From contig SCFE01000038.1 in assembly GCA_004352715.1 (NCBI GenBank), positions 432,278 through 496,277 of the forward strand: 64,000 nt of DNA. Reading direction: 5' to 3'. Position numbers and translations under genes: made by a program. The DNA comes from Hofstenia miamia. Its lineage: Eukaryota > Xenacoelomorpha > Acoela. Positions 1 through 9,539 of the stretch are shown here, in pieces. How positions within the stretch are numbered: position 1 is the stretch's first letter; every line of letters begins with the position of its first letter. The notes beneath the pieces were generated by a model. It did not search any database. It saw only the letters and a list, made by a program, of their open reading frames with translations, and was not told the DNA's origin.

Positions 1-984
1 TATATATATATATTTCAACTTGAATGGTGCAGCGTGAAAATTCCGATGTTCGCCAGCGCATTATATTAATTTGAATCAGGTTTACTATAAACTTAACGCA
101 ACTTATTGTGGTAAGTATTAATATTTTTAAAGATTTGCACATCAAATATAAAAAGAGTTTCGACTGTGAATTTAATTAATACCATTTAATAATCTAAATA
201 TATTTAAGCAAATAATTGAAAAACAATTAGTAAAAATTCATCTCAAATCGAATATTAATTAATAGTTAAATACGAAAGAGATTAAAAACCAATTGTTCTA
301 TTAACTCCAAAAAATCAAGCGAAACACTGAATAATTAAATAAATTACATGCATTATAACAAATGGAACACCAAATTGAAATTAATGACTGTGCTTAAATA
401 TTTTATACAAACAAAATTATCAGATAAGTTGATCGGAGTTAAAGGAACAAAATTACTGAAAATATTGCACGCATTTTGAGTTGCATATGTGGTTATTCGA
501 GTATAGCACAGAATTACAACAGCGGTATTTTAAAAAGCAAATCGAATATCTCAAATAAATGAAGCTAAAAATTCAGTTTTTCTGCAATAAGTAAAATGAA
601 AATACAAGTTCTATTTCAAACAATGACATGCATTAAAAATTTTAAGCTCTAGAAACCCATTCATTTTACTTTAGTTAAATAAAGTAAACTCTAATCCATT
701 TATGAGAATTTAGACACAAATTGAAGTGTGTAAATGGAATTCACATTGAATAATTTTGAAAAGTAGAAATGATATTATTTTTATTATTACTACTACTATT
801 ATTATTATTATTATTAAATTTTAATGTTTTCAAGCTCTTATTAATGAATCTATTGCTCTGAATGCAAGACGAGTTAGTATAATGTTTGAATCTGAAATGA
901 GATAGGTAAACAATTTAGCAAACCCAATAATCAATAGAAGGTTTGGAAAACGTCTTATAACTCGTGTAGAAAACGTTTAGAAAA

Positions 985-1037
<53 letters not shown>

Positions 1038-1702
1038 TATATTTTTCGATATTATTTAGATATATCTACTAAGTATGTGTTAGGCTGTACTAGGTTTGCT
1101 TTAAAAAATATTGATTCAAGATATTTATTTTCGAAACAAGACATCATTACAAGTTTTGCCTTCAAGCTTTTCACTATAATTTTACTACGACGTGACTCAC
1201 TCAAAGCGCTTCTTTCGAAAAAAACTCACTTTGCGTATTACTATAATATATATATNNNNNNNNNNNNNNNNNNNNNNNNNNNNNNNNNNNNNNNNNNNNN
1301 NNNNNNNNNNNNNNNNNNNNNNNNNNNNNNNNNNNNNNNNNNNNNNNNNNNNNNNNNNNNNNNNNNNNNNNNNNNNNNNNNNNNNNNNNNNNNNNNNNNN
1401 NNNNNNNNNNNNNNNNNNNNNNNNNNNNNNNNNNNNNNNNNNNNNNNNNNNNNNNNNNNNNNNNNNNNNNNNNNNNNNNNNNNNNNNNNNNNNNNNNNNN
1501 NNNNNNNNNNNNNNNNNNNNNNNNNNNNNNNNNNNNNNNNNNNNNNNNNNNNNNNNNNNNNNNNNNNNNNNNNNNNNNNNNNNNNNNNNNNNNNNNNNNN
1601 NNNNNNNNNNNNNNNNNNNNNNNNNNNNNNNNNNNNNNNNNNNNNNNNNNNNNNNNNNNNNNNTATATATGTATATATATATATATTGGCGTCAATACCT
1701 AT
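1..1702. other. Intergenic AT-rich sequence with simple repeats and an N gap
   Basis: No coding sequence is supported here. The stretch holds a (TA)n start, an (ATT)n tract near 774-816, a (TA)n tract at 988-1034 and a 408-base N gap at 1256-1663 flanked on both sides by (TA)n, so the gap probably replaces a TA microsatellite. Apparent open frames across the gap are made of Ns and TA codons and are not genes. Confidence 0.8.
988..1034. repeat. (TA)n microsatellite
   Basis: Uninterrupted TA dinucleotides. Similar tracts recur at about 16303-16390, 16440-16465, 19221-19249, 32809-32842, 36997-37021 and 37183-37227 (either side of a gap), 42096-42119, 43528-43553, 47142-47166, 49781-49806, 50074-50104, 60567-60593, 61345-61360 and 62078-62094. 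They mark frequent assembly breaks in this scaffold. Confidence 0.95.
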
Positions 1703-1898
1703 TGTAACGCATCTTGGTACACACCACCAGTAACAGAGGGCAGCAATGCGTTGGTACAGTGATGCAAATGTAGAAAACAACGCACGGGTTCCCTGCCTAA
1801 AACACGTTATAAATACTGTGTTAATTTTAGCATGATAATACTTTATTCTTGTGACCTACATAAATATAATCGTTTCTTTTTAAATGGCAATCTTTACA
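1703..1898 (+). mobile_element. Short LTR of a Ty3/Gypsy-type retrotransposon (5' LTR)
   Basis: The segment begins TGTAACG and ends TTTACA, the usual TG...CA limits of an LTR. It is followed at once by TGGTAACAGAGA, which fits a tRNA primer-binding site. A TATAAATA box lies near 1811-1818, where an LTR promoter is expected. About 90 bases further on a gag-like reading frame starts. The length of 196 bp is short but within the range of small Gypsy LTRs. No matching 3' LTR is seen in the window, because the element is truncated after its protease region. The left end is set only by the TGT motif and lies next to a TA-rich gap. Confidence 0.5.
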
Positions 1899-1910
1899 TG
1901 GTAACAGAGA
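1899..1910 (+). other. tRNA primer-binding site of the Gypsy element
   Basis: TGGTAACAGAGA directly abuts the LTR end. It starts with TGG, the complement of the tRNA CCA tail, which is how reverse-transcription primer sites begin. The matching tRNA was not identified. Confidence 0.45.
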
Positions 1911-1987
1911 TAACTATAGATCTTCTAAAACCCAAATCTCTTTGACGTCTACCGCCACAACACAACATCACATCTGCATTGCGAAGA

Positions 1988-3365
1988 TGCCTGAATTCAT
2001 TTGATTAGTTTATACAGGCTACAGAAATGCACAGAAAACGGGACAATTTAAAAATCGCTATTCTTTTACGCTGCATAAGTGAACAGTCTAATGTAATTTT
2101 TGAGAATTTTTCTTGGATACCAAAGGAAAACCAAAAGTACTTTGAAACAGTTGATCAAAAATCTGACAATTACTTCACTCGTGAATGTAATAAAGTTTTT
2201 GAAAGGTACGTTTTCTACACCACTCCTCGAAATGGTCTAACAATTGATCAATTTGTAAACATGTTGCGCACAAAAGTGATATTTGCGACTTGGAGGACAT
2301 TTTTATTGGTGATAGGAGAATCTTGAGCTCAAGGGATTCAACACTTCAGAAAAGACTTTTGATAGATGGAACAATTGACCTGGCTAAAACAATTCGTATA
2401 TGCGGCGCATCTAAGCAGACCACCTGTCAACGAAGATCTCTTAATGAAGAAGAATTATATCAAATGACGGTGCTTCAGATATTGGACAAAACACCCTATC
2501 ACCCAAAAATGATGAAGATACAATGGTGCACAGGCAGAAACGGACTAACTATCAAGGCAACAGCGTGATGGTAAGAAACTGTAGACAGTGTGACAGAGAT
2601 CCCCTTTCACCCTAATGTCCAGAATTTGGCATTTGGAAAACAGTGCTTAAAATGCTTTGTTCCAAATCACTTTGCAATTAAATGCCACACACGCTTCACC
2701 AAAGCCATTGTTGAAGAATTAACTCAAGATCAAAATTGCCAATTAAATTAATCCGAATATGAATTCAACTTAATTCGACAAAAATGTCACTCGCAGCGAA
2801 TGGAAGGACATTTAGATTTTTCAACTCACGAGAAATTTGGAAAAGTTGAGATTAAATTGAAGGTAAACTCAGGCGCGGAGTGCAACATCATACCTCATGC
2901 CATGGTTGAAATATAAAAACTCTAACAGGCGTAAAATAAGAAAGTCTATGGCATCACTGACTGCTTATGGAGAAGAAAATGTTCCTTTCTATGGCTGGCG
3001 AATTCAGCTATCCAGTAATATTAGTCGCAAAAATAAAATGTTGATGGCGAAATTTATAGTAGTTTCAAAAAGTCTCAAGCCGATTTTATGAGTGGATACG
3101 TGCTTAACTTCAGCTGTACTAAAAGTCAAAGGAGCTTTTAATGAAATACATCAAATATCACACACTCAGAAGTCGTCTATTCGGCAATTGTCCAGAATGC
3201 TGACGATTGGAAACTAATCACAGATCCTGTCCAGGCGGATTAAAGAAATGGAAAAGTATGAAGACGTTTTTAGAGGATTAGTTGCATAAATTCAAAGTAC
3301 CACATCGAATCAAAAGAAAATTCGCAAATAGTCATCCACCAACCAAGAAACATACCACTAAGTAT
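1988..3365 (+). pseudogene. Degenerate Gypsy gag-protease region
   Basis: The frames read like a Ty3/Gypsy gag polyprotein broken by several stops and frameshifts. From 2027 there is KYFETVDQKSDNYF and TIDQFVNMLRTK, then in the next frame DSTLQKRLLIDG and DLAKTIRICGASKQT, the typical capsid C-terminal pattern. One CxxC pair lies near 2580-2592, and a full zinc knuckle (C-x2-C-x5-H-x4-C) lies near 2642-2685. At about 2863-2886 the protease-like stretch VNSGAECNI appears. The usual catalytic triad starts D-[ST]-G, so the Asp is changed to Asn here and the protease would be dead. Around 3300-3360 a short linker typical of the stretch before RT is visible (EIVIHQPRN-like), then homology stops at another repeat. 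No RT, RNase H or integrase remains. The family call is from motif recognition, not a search. Confidence 0.75.
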
Positions 3366-3369
3366 TAGG

Positions 3370-3662
3370 CATGTGTTGGAATCCGGTATCCAGATCCGGA
3401 GTCAAGTAAAATCATCAATTACACAACCGGATCTGGATATCCGGTATCCGGTAACATTTAACTTGTTTACTGGATTTTACCGGATAATATATTCTGAAAC
3501 AAAACTTGATTTAAAATTGAATTATTGAGAAAAAAGCTTTATTTTTCCATGGAAGTTGTCATGCAACAAAACAAGTTTTTCTGACATTTCAGGACGTAGT
3601 CTATCCAATTTTTATTTATTTTCATTCGATATTAATTGTGAACTGATGTTGTTCTTCATTAA
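3370..3662 (+). repeat. Non-autonomous repeat rich in CCGGTATCCGG (copy 1)
   Basis: It starts near GGCATGTGTTGGAATCCGG and contains several ATCCGG or CCGGAT units, then an AT-rich body. Its later part (ACTTGTTTACTGG..., then GTTGTCATGCAACAAAACAAG) recurs at 48985-49379 in the same orientation and at 52466-52690 inverted. The other copies have an end resembling TAGGGATGTGCC, which suggests an hAT-type MITE. This copy truncates the Gypsy remnant on its left and the - strand gag-like remnant on its right. Confidence 0.55.
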
Positions 3663-3665
3663 TAA

Positions 3666-4133
3666 TTATAATTTGAGCAAACAAAAGTCATAAAAGTAAT
3701 ATTTTTCTGTCTGTCTGTTTTGCAGTATGTTTAAAATGAAATATTTTTCATTAGTTAATTCTGCTGGTTGCAGTATTTGTTCTGTTGGGGATTGTTCGCT
3801 TTCAGCTAGGGACACATTTACTTCTGGGTTTTCGGGTGTGTTCCTCGTCTGAGGAGTTTTTTGGGTTCTGGCTTTAGTTTTAGTCTTTTTCTTCGAGTGA
3901 ACCATTTTTTCTTTTTGCTTTGAGTATTCTTCTGGTTGGTCACTTCTTCCATTATGTGCTCTAGTATGGTATTAATTGTTCGTTTCCTCTTTTCCTTTTC
4001 TAGGTATCACTGCTGACTTCTTTCCACTAATTCCAATTTTCCAATCCTTTTCTTTTTTCGGTTTTTCTCCAATTCAAGTGATTTGAGAAGAAACAACTAT
4101 CTTAACTCAAATCTTCCTTTGCGCTGTTGGGCA
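3666..4133 (-). pseudogene. Lysine-rich gag-like start of the - strand LTR element
   Basis: Read on the - strand from an ATG at 4131-4133, just inside the proposed primer site, one frame runs for about 75 codons with a single TAG and a single TGA. It begins MTGAQQRKGRFELR and is very rich in Lys, Arg and Glu. At an A-run near 3905 the sense frame shifts and continues as another basic stretch (VHSKKKTKTKARTQK) and then an acidic Pro/Glu-rich stretch. There is no zinc knuckle, enzyme motif or membrane segment. Its position just after LTR and primer site suggests the N-terminus of a gag protein, but no family is recognised. It stops where the CCGGTATCCGG repeat begins. Confidence 0.4.
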
Positions 4134-4149
4134 CCTGTCATGGTTGCCA
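4134..4149 (-). other. Candidate tRNA primer-binding site, - strand LTR element
   Basis: On the - strand TGGCAACCATGACAGG follows the proposed LTR end TTCTACA without a gap. It starts with TGG, complementary to a tRNA CCA end. The first ATG of the gag-like frame lies inside it. The primer tRNA is not identified. Confidence 0.45.
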
Positions 4150-5414
4150 TGTAGAATCTTGCCAACCTTCATACTAGTAAATCTTAGCTTAATTTAGGAG
4201 CTGCTGTGACAATTGCTTCCTCCTTGAATAGTATGGTAGGTGACAGATCCCAATCTCCATCTCTCTTCTTTTAGTTCTATTGTTTAGTTGTTTGTGAATT
4301 AAATTATTATCTAATCAACTGGCATTGATACGACACTAACAACTATCCTTTTAGATACAAGACACGAGACAGATGGTACAATGTACAGGGTAAACTACCC
4401 AACCAGAAGCAAAGTCACAAAAGAGGAATCGAAGAATTACGCTACAACGAGTATTTCCATCTGATACTGAAACATCGATAGAGACACCAACCACAATTCC
4501 GATGACTCAGTGCAGTGAAATAGTGTGCATGAATACGATAGTGATAATGTGTGATACCTTACTAATTTAATGAATTGATTGTTCTTGTTATTAACGAGTT
4601 TGTACAATAAGGGAATCTCGCAACCGGAATGCATTAGCTTGTTATGTTTCCTTACATATAATATCCTTACATATAAATAATTACATGTTAACCTAGAGTA
4701 CATGTGAACAATCAATACAGTCGTGACAAAAAGGATGAATACGTCGGTCCACTAGTAATCCTATGTAATAAATCCTGTACAAGATAGCACAAACTGATTT
4801 CGTAATTTCCTAATAGGGCTAGATGTAATAGCATAATGTAATAAATACAGTAGTACAAACAATGAATGATAGGAAAGCTAATATGAGTAAAAATCCCTAT
4901 CCTTATACCTAACCTATGAGCAACTTGGGTAAGCACCGGCTATACATGATGCTCCCGTAACTGAAGTCATGAACCACTGTCTAGAATACCCGAGTGCTTG
5001 AATGTTTAGCTTTCCATTCTAATTAATAAAATAACCTGATACAAAAACGTAAAGTAAATCCAGTAAATTCAATTCATCACCAAAATGATCAATCACACAA
5101 TTTTTATAGTGAAAAAATAACAAACAATCAAATATTTGACTAGTACCTGCTAATTTCAGTTGTTGACAATTTCAAATTCTTTAATTTTTGTTCGTCTGCT
5201 GATGACGCACTTCTGCCTTAATTAGCATTTGCGATTTTGGTCTAGTGCCTTTTTGCCAAATGAATTAATATCAAAAATTACTGCACTATAATTTTACAAA
5301 TAATTAATTAATCATAATCATATGTTTGTACAATTAATATTTTATTTTAATATTCAGTCTTAGTTTCTTCTTCTTTCTTCTTAATTTGACCACATATGAT
5401 TAGATTACGTTACA
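4150..5414 (-). mobile_element. Candidate LTR (about 1.27 kb) on the - strand
   Basis: On the - strand this segment begins TGTAACGTAATC immediately after a purine tract and ends TTCTACA immediately before a primer-site-like sequence. These are the signals expected at both sides of an LTR. A TATAAAA motif (read from about 5115 downward) could be its promoter. No convincing protein is encoded; the open frames at 4437-4936 are hydrophobic chance reading. Unusually, recognisable internal sequence lies on both sides: an ORF ending before the polypurine tract and a gag-like start after the primer site. That is the pattern of tandemly joined elements sharing one LTR. The second LTR is not in the window, so direct-repeat proof is missing. 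Confidence 0.45.
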
Positions 5415-5424
5415 CTCCCCCTCC
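5415..5424 (-). other. Polypurine tract next to the LTR
   Basis: GGAGGGGGAG on the - strand, directly followed by TGTAACG. A G-rich purine run immediately upstream of TG is the plus-strand priming site of LTR retrotransposons. It lies 7 bases after the stop codon of the long ORF, so the ORF is the last gene before the 3' LTR. Confidence 0.55.
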
Positions 5425-5431
5425 AGCACAG

Positions 5432-8397
5432 CTAATTAAGGATCACGACTCTTTCACCATGGACCATCTCAACTGCTTGTTTTATCATCTTGTTAGCTTC
5501 TTGCATCTCCCCTTCTGTTTTCTTGAATTTTTCATTTTTCATTAGCTTCAGCACAACCTCTTTTTCTGTTGTTACCAATTTCTTATGTCTTAAGAACATC
5601 GGATTCTTCAGTTTGTTTGAAATTGTGCACATACTTCGTAGTTTGTTTAGTTTGACGTTGAATTCTTCATAATATTTTTCATATAATTTCAGTCCTTTGA
5701 CCTCTATCATGAGCGTCATTATGGCGTCTACCCTGCTCGTATGTGCTAATTCTGGACGCACCATTGTATCAGGATAAAAGAATTCATACATTGATCTTAA
5801 AGATTTTGATATTGATGCCTCATTGTAGAACGCACTAATGTTATTCCTTATTTCTTTTCATGTTATCTGATCTGGATCATTTTTACCCAAGTGTATCATC
5901 ATTATGATTTCCACTCTGCGCATAACATCGTAGTATCTGTATTCAGAGCTCCATAGTTCACCCCATACTATATCATTAATACCAGAAAATAGTATCACCA
6001 TCTTAGTACTTTTTTTTTGATTTTTCTTTTCACCTTTTTGATCTGTTTGTGTATGGCTTCTCCTTCATTGTATAAATCATATGGAGTTACTGTGCCTTTG
6101 ATGAATATTCTTTCTTTGTTGTCGTTTTTACTTAAAATCTCTTTGGATCTCTTGTATCTTTCATCTCATACAATCTTCTCAGCATCCTCTAACTTATTCA
6201 CATAGGTGCTCTCCTCATGCCATAAAGCTTTTACTGCTTTCTTCTTTTTTAGTCACAGTGTGGGTAATAGCATGGGTACAGATACTGTTGGAGGCGGTGT
6301 ACACTTTAGTAGTGTGGTTAGCGTCTGCTTTTCAATATTTTCATATGATCCGTCTATGTGCGATGTCGTTGCCATCCCAAATGTTGCAGGATAGTTATTT
6401 TTACTGGTGTTTATACTTTCCCAGAACATATTTGTTAATCCGTGTCTCATTAAATTTTTCGCCGTTTCCACTTTCATTACAATTTTCGATGTGATGCATT
6501 CAATGTTGACTGCCAACTGATTGTTAGGTTGTAACATTTGAGTGATCTCCTGTCTTGTGAATGCTTTGGTACATAAGATTTTTATCATCAACTTTGTTTC
6601 TCTCTCATATATTTCACCATATATTCTTTGGACTATGTTATCTGTTTTCTCTCTTTGTACCGTTATTTCCACCAAGAGGCGTTCATCGTCTGTATCAACC
6701 CAAGATATTTCACTCGGCTCTTTTTCGCCCCACTTTTCTAAGTTTACTTTATCTATTTCTCTCTGCATGTTTGGCGTTAGCGCAATTGTGTTTGATTGTA
6801 GCAGTATCTCTTCCATTTTAATTTCTTCTTGTGACTTGCTGACCATCTCTATAATTTTGATTGGTCTGTTTTCTCCTTCTTTACGCATGACCTCTGATTT
6901 TTTAATTATCTTTGTGTAAGCGCATTGTGGGTAGTCTCGAATGTATTTCTTCATTTCGTTTGTTATGATCTTGTTTACTTCTTTTGCTGCTATCTTCTGT
7001 ATCATTTCCATTGTGCTAGCGCTTTCTCATCTTATTAAGTTTTGGGTTGTCATCCATGGTTGCTGTTTGATTGCCTTCAATTTCATATTTGACGTGGCTC
7101 CCCACATGAACTTCTTTGCTTCATCATTTACTATGTCTATCTCAGCAGGGCATATTCCTGTCTTGTTGGCGAGTTCTACTATGCTTGGTCTTCCCAGCGT
7201 TTGTTGCTGCATTAATAAGTGTACATAGTATTTTTCGAATTTCTGTTGTATCTTTTTGGTTGGCGACAATGATAATATATCAACGTGTTGTAACAACCAT
7301 TGTTTTATGTTGCTAGGTATTGGTGATATAGCTATTTCATGCCGCTTGTTCTTTGCCATGCTTTTGCTTTCCATTTTTCTTATTGGCAAAACCAATTTAT
7401 CATTATTTGTCAATGCTATGCTGAGTATCCAAACAGACGTTCGTGCACATATGTGGGGTGCATTGATTTCCTCAAAAATCATGTTTCAAAAGTTTCTTTT
7501 CGAGTCCATCCCGTACGCTTTTCTAATCTCCAGCAATGTCATCTCTACTGTTTTATGGTAAGTTTTTATGGGCGATTTAATGTCAATCACAGGCCAATCT
7601 TCATGCATTGGCTTTTCAGTCTTCATCTCCTTCCACACTTCCATTATGTTTTTCAAGTGTTCTGGGGTCTGCTTCATACTGCATTTTATGTATAAGTTTC
7701 CTATTTCTTCCAAATTTTCTGAGATGCCAAGTATTTCCATCATTCTGACTTGATAGTACATGTCTATTGCTATTTTTGGTTCGACCATTATTTTTTCCAC
7801 TGGTGCCATACTGTTTATTTGTAAGTCTATGTTGATCATTTCCAAAATTGCCTCTCCACCTTTGTTCATTACAAACACATTTTCCATTTTTTCTTCTAAT
7901 GTCTGTAGAAATTCTGGTATATCCTCATCATCTTGTGACCTCGCGATCACCATAACTTTTATTTTATACTCTTTTGCCAATTTTAGCGTGTCTTCCATAT
8001 TCGACTCAAGTTTTTTGGAGACCATTTCCAATTTCTTTATGAAGTATANAATCGTCATATGTTCTCTGTCCAGATTGACTTGTTCACATTTTTCTATCAG
8101 CTTATTTTTGTTTTTAATGACTTTTTGAACGTCCTTCAGTGTAAACGTTTCTTCAAATGTTATGTGTGTTGTACTTTTAAAGTATGGTCTATTGAAATCC
8201 TCCTTCATATTTCTAGGATAGGATATAATCGTATTGCAGACTGGCCTGTTTTGTTTGTCAATCACGATGGGGATCGCTGTTGCTTCAGTTTCTTTTGTAG
8301 ATGCATGTTGTTGTAGGAATCTTTTTGTTTCCTGTGATAGATAATCTTGTGAGTTATAACATATTTTCCTATTCGCAATGAAGTATGGGTGAATTTA
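5432..8397 (-). pseudogene. Long unrecognised ORF of an LTR element, interrupted only by TGA codons
   Basis: Reading the - strand from after a TAA at 8395-8397 down to a TAG at 5432-5434 gives about 988 codons with no TAA or TAG inside. The interruptions are five in-frame TGA codons (7486-7488, 7027-7029, 6253-6255, 6166-6168, 5858-5860) and one frame change at an A9 run (6010-6018). One ambiguous base lies at 8049. Twelve TGG codons are also used. The protein is hydrophilic, Lys/Glu/Met/Ile-rich, probably largely helical, without a signal peptide or membrane span. I see no zinc knuckle, D-[ST]-G protease, YxDD, RNase H or integrase motif. The ORF ends 7 bases before a polypurine tract and LTR, so it occupies the 3'-terminal slot of an LTR retroelement, where env, a late pol part or an accessory gene usually sits. 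The family is unknown. It is either a decayed gene, a read-through gene, or a gene in which TGA is read as Trp; the sequence alone does not decide. Confidence 0.5.
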
Positions 8398-8537
8398 ATC
8401 TTTCCTGATTTTCGTCATCCTGCTTTCTTGTTCTTCAGATTTAGACAACTTAGTTGTAGTGGATGACTGCCTGTGGGAGAAAGGTTGTGAACTATAGCTT
8501 GTTGTTGCCATTGAACTAGTGGATGGCTGTTCTGAGG
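8398..8537 (-). pseudogene. Ser/Thr/Gln-rich reading frame upstream of the long ORF
   Basis: In the same frame as the long ORF, but before the TAA at 8395-8397, the sequence reads as a low-complexity Ser/Thr/Gln/Lys stretch (SEQPSTSSMATTSYSSQPF, then SKSEEQESRMTKIRKD). It is cut by the 1000-N gap. It could be the C-terminus of a preceding protein of the same element, or the same polyprotein if the TAA is a mutation. Confidence 0.35.
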
Positions 8538-9537
8538 NNNNNNNNNNNNNNNNNNNNNNNNNNNNNNNNNNNNNNNNNNNNNNNNNNNNNNNNNNNNNNN
8601 NNNNNNNNNNNNNNNNNNNNNNNNNNNNNNNNNNNNNNNNNNNNNNNNNNNNNNNNNNNNNNNNNNNNNNNNNNNNNNNNNNNNNNNNNNNNNNNNNNNN
8701 NNNNNNNNNNNNNNNNNNNNNNNNNNNNNNNNNNNNNNNNNNNNNNNNNNNNNNNNNNNNNNNNNNNNNNNNNNNNNNNNNNNNNNNNNNNNNNNNNNNN
8801 NNNNNNNNNNNNNNNNNNNNNNNNNNNNNNNNNNNNNNNNNNNNNNNNNNNNNNNNNNNNNNNNNNNNNNNNNNNNNNNNNNNNNNNNNNNNNNNNNNNN
8901 NNNNNNNNNNNNNNNNNNNNNNNNNNNNNNNNNNNNNNNNNNNNNNNNNNNNNNNNNNNNNNNNNNNNNNNNNNNNNNNNNNNNNNNNNNNNNNNNNNNN
9001 NNNNNNNNNNNNNNNNNNNNNNNNNNNNNNNNNNNNNNNNNNNNNNNNNNNNNNNNNNNNNNNNNNNNNNNNNNNNNNNNNNNNNNNNNNNNNNNNNNNN
9101 NNNNNNNNNNNNNNNNNNNNNNNNNNNNNNNNNNNNNNNNNNNNNNNNNNNNNNNNNNNNNNNNNNNNNNNNNNNNNNNNNNNNNNNNNNNNNNNNNNNN
9201 NNNNNNNNNNNNNNNNNNNNNNNNNNNNNNNNNNNNNNNNNNNNNNNNNNNNNNNNNNNNNNNNNNNNNNNNNNNNNNNNNNNNNNNNNNNNNNNNNNNN
9301 NNNNNNNNNNNNNNNNNNNNNNNNNNNNNNNNNNNNNNNNNNNNNNNNNNNNNNNNNNNNNNNNNNNNNNNNNNNNNNNNNNNNNNNNNNNNNNNNNNNN
9401 NNNNNNNNNNNNNNNNNNNNNNNNNNNNNNNNNNNNNNNNNNNNNNNNNNNNNNNNNNNNNNNNNNNNNNNNNNNNNNNNNNNNNNNNNNNNNNNNNNNN
9501 NNNNNNNNNNNNNNNNNNNNNNNNNNNNNNNNNNNNN
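8538..9537. other. Assembly gap of exactly 1000 N
   Basis: A round-number scaffold gap of unknown true size. It separates the LTR-element ORF from the C-terminal end of a - strand LINE, so it hides at least one element boundary. Open frames drawn across it are meaningless. Confidence 0.98.
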
Positions 9538-9539
9538 TC

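Noticed and set aside
1077-1780. Four long open frames on both strands around 1.1-1.8 kb
   Set aside because: They consist almost entirely of the N gap plus TA-derived Ile-Tyr runs.
4437-4936. Two - strand frames with hydrophobic residues, resembling small membrane proteins
   Set aside because: They lie inside the proposed LTR, overlap no recognisable domain and have AT-driven Leu/Ile/Tyr content.
5490-8316. Many + strand frames of 60-125 codons, hydrophobic (Phe/Ser/Leu-rich)
   Set aside because: They are antisense shadows of the long - strand ORF. A Lys/Glu/Met-rich frame read backwards gives Phe/Leu/Ser-rich pseudo-membrane proteins.
5432-8397. Selenocysteine decoding of the TGA codons, or an inserted mitochondrial gene
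   Set aside because: No SECIS-like structure was identified. Five scattered TGA in a hydrophilic structural-looking protein do not fit selenoproteins, and the protein is not hydrophobic like mitochondrial products. It sits next to LTR signals.
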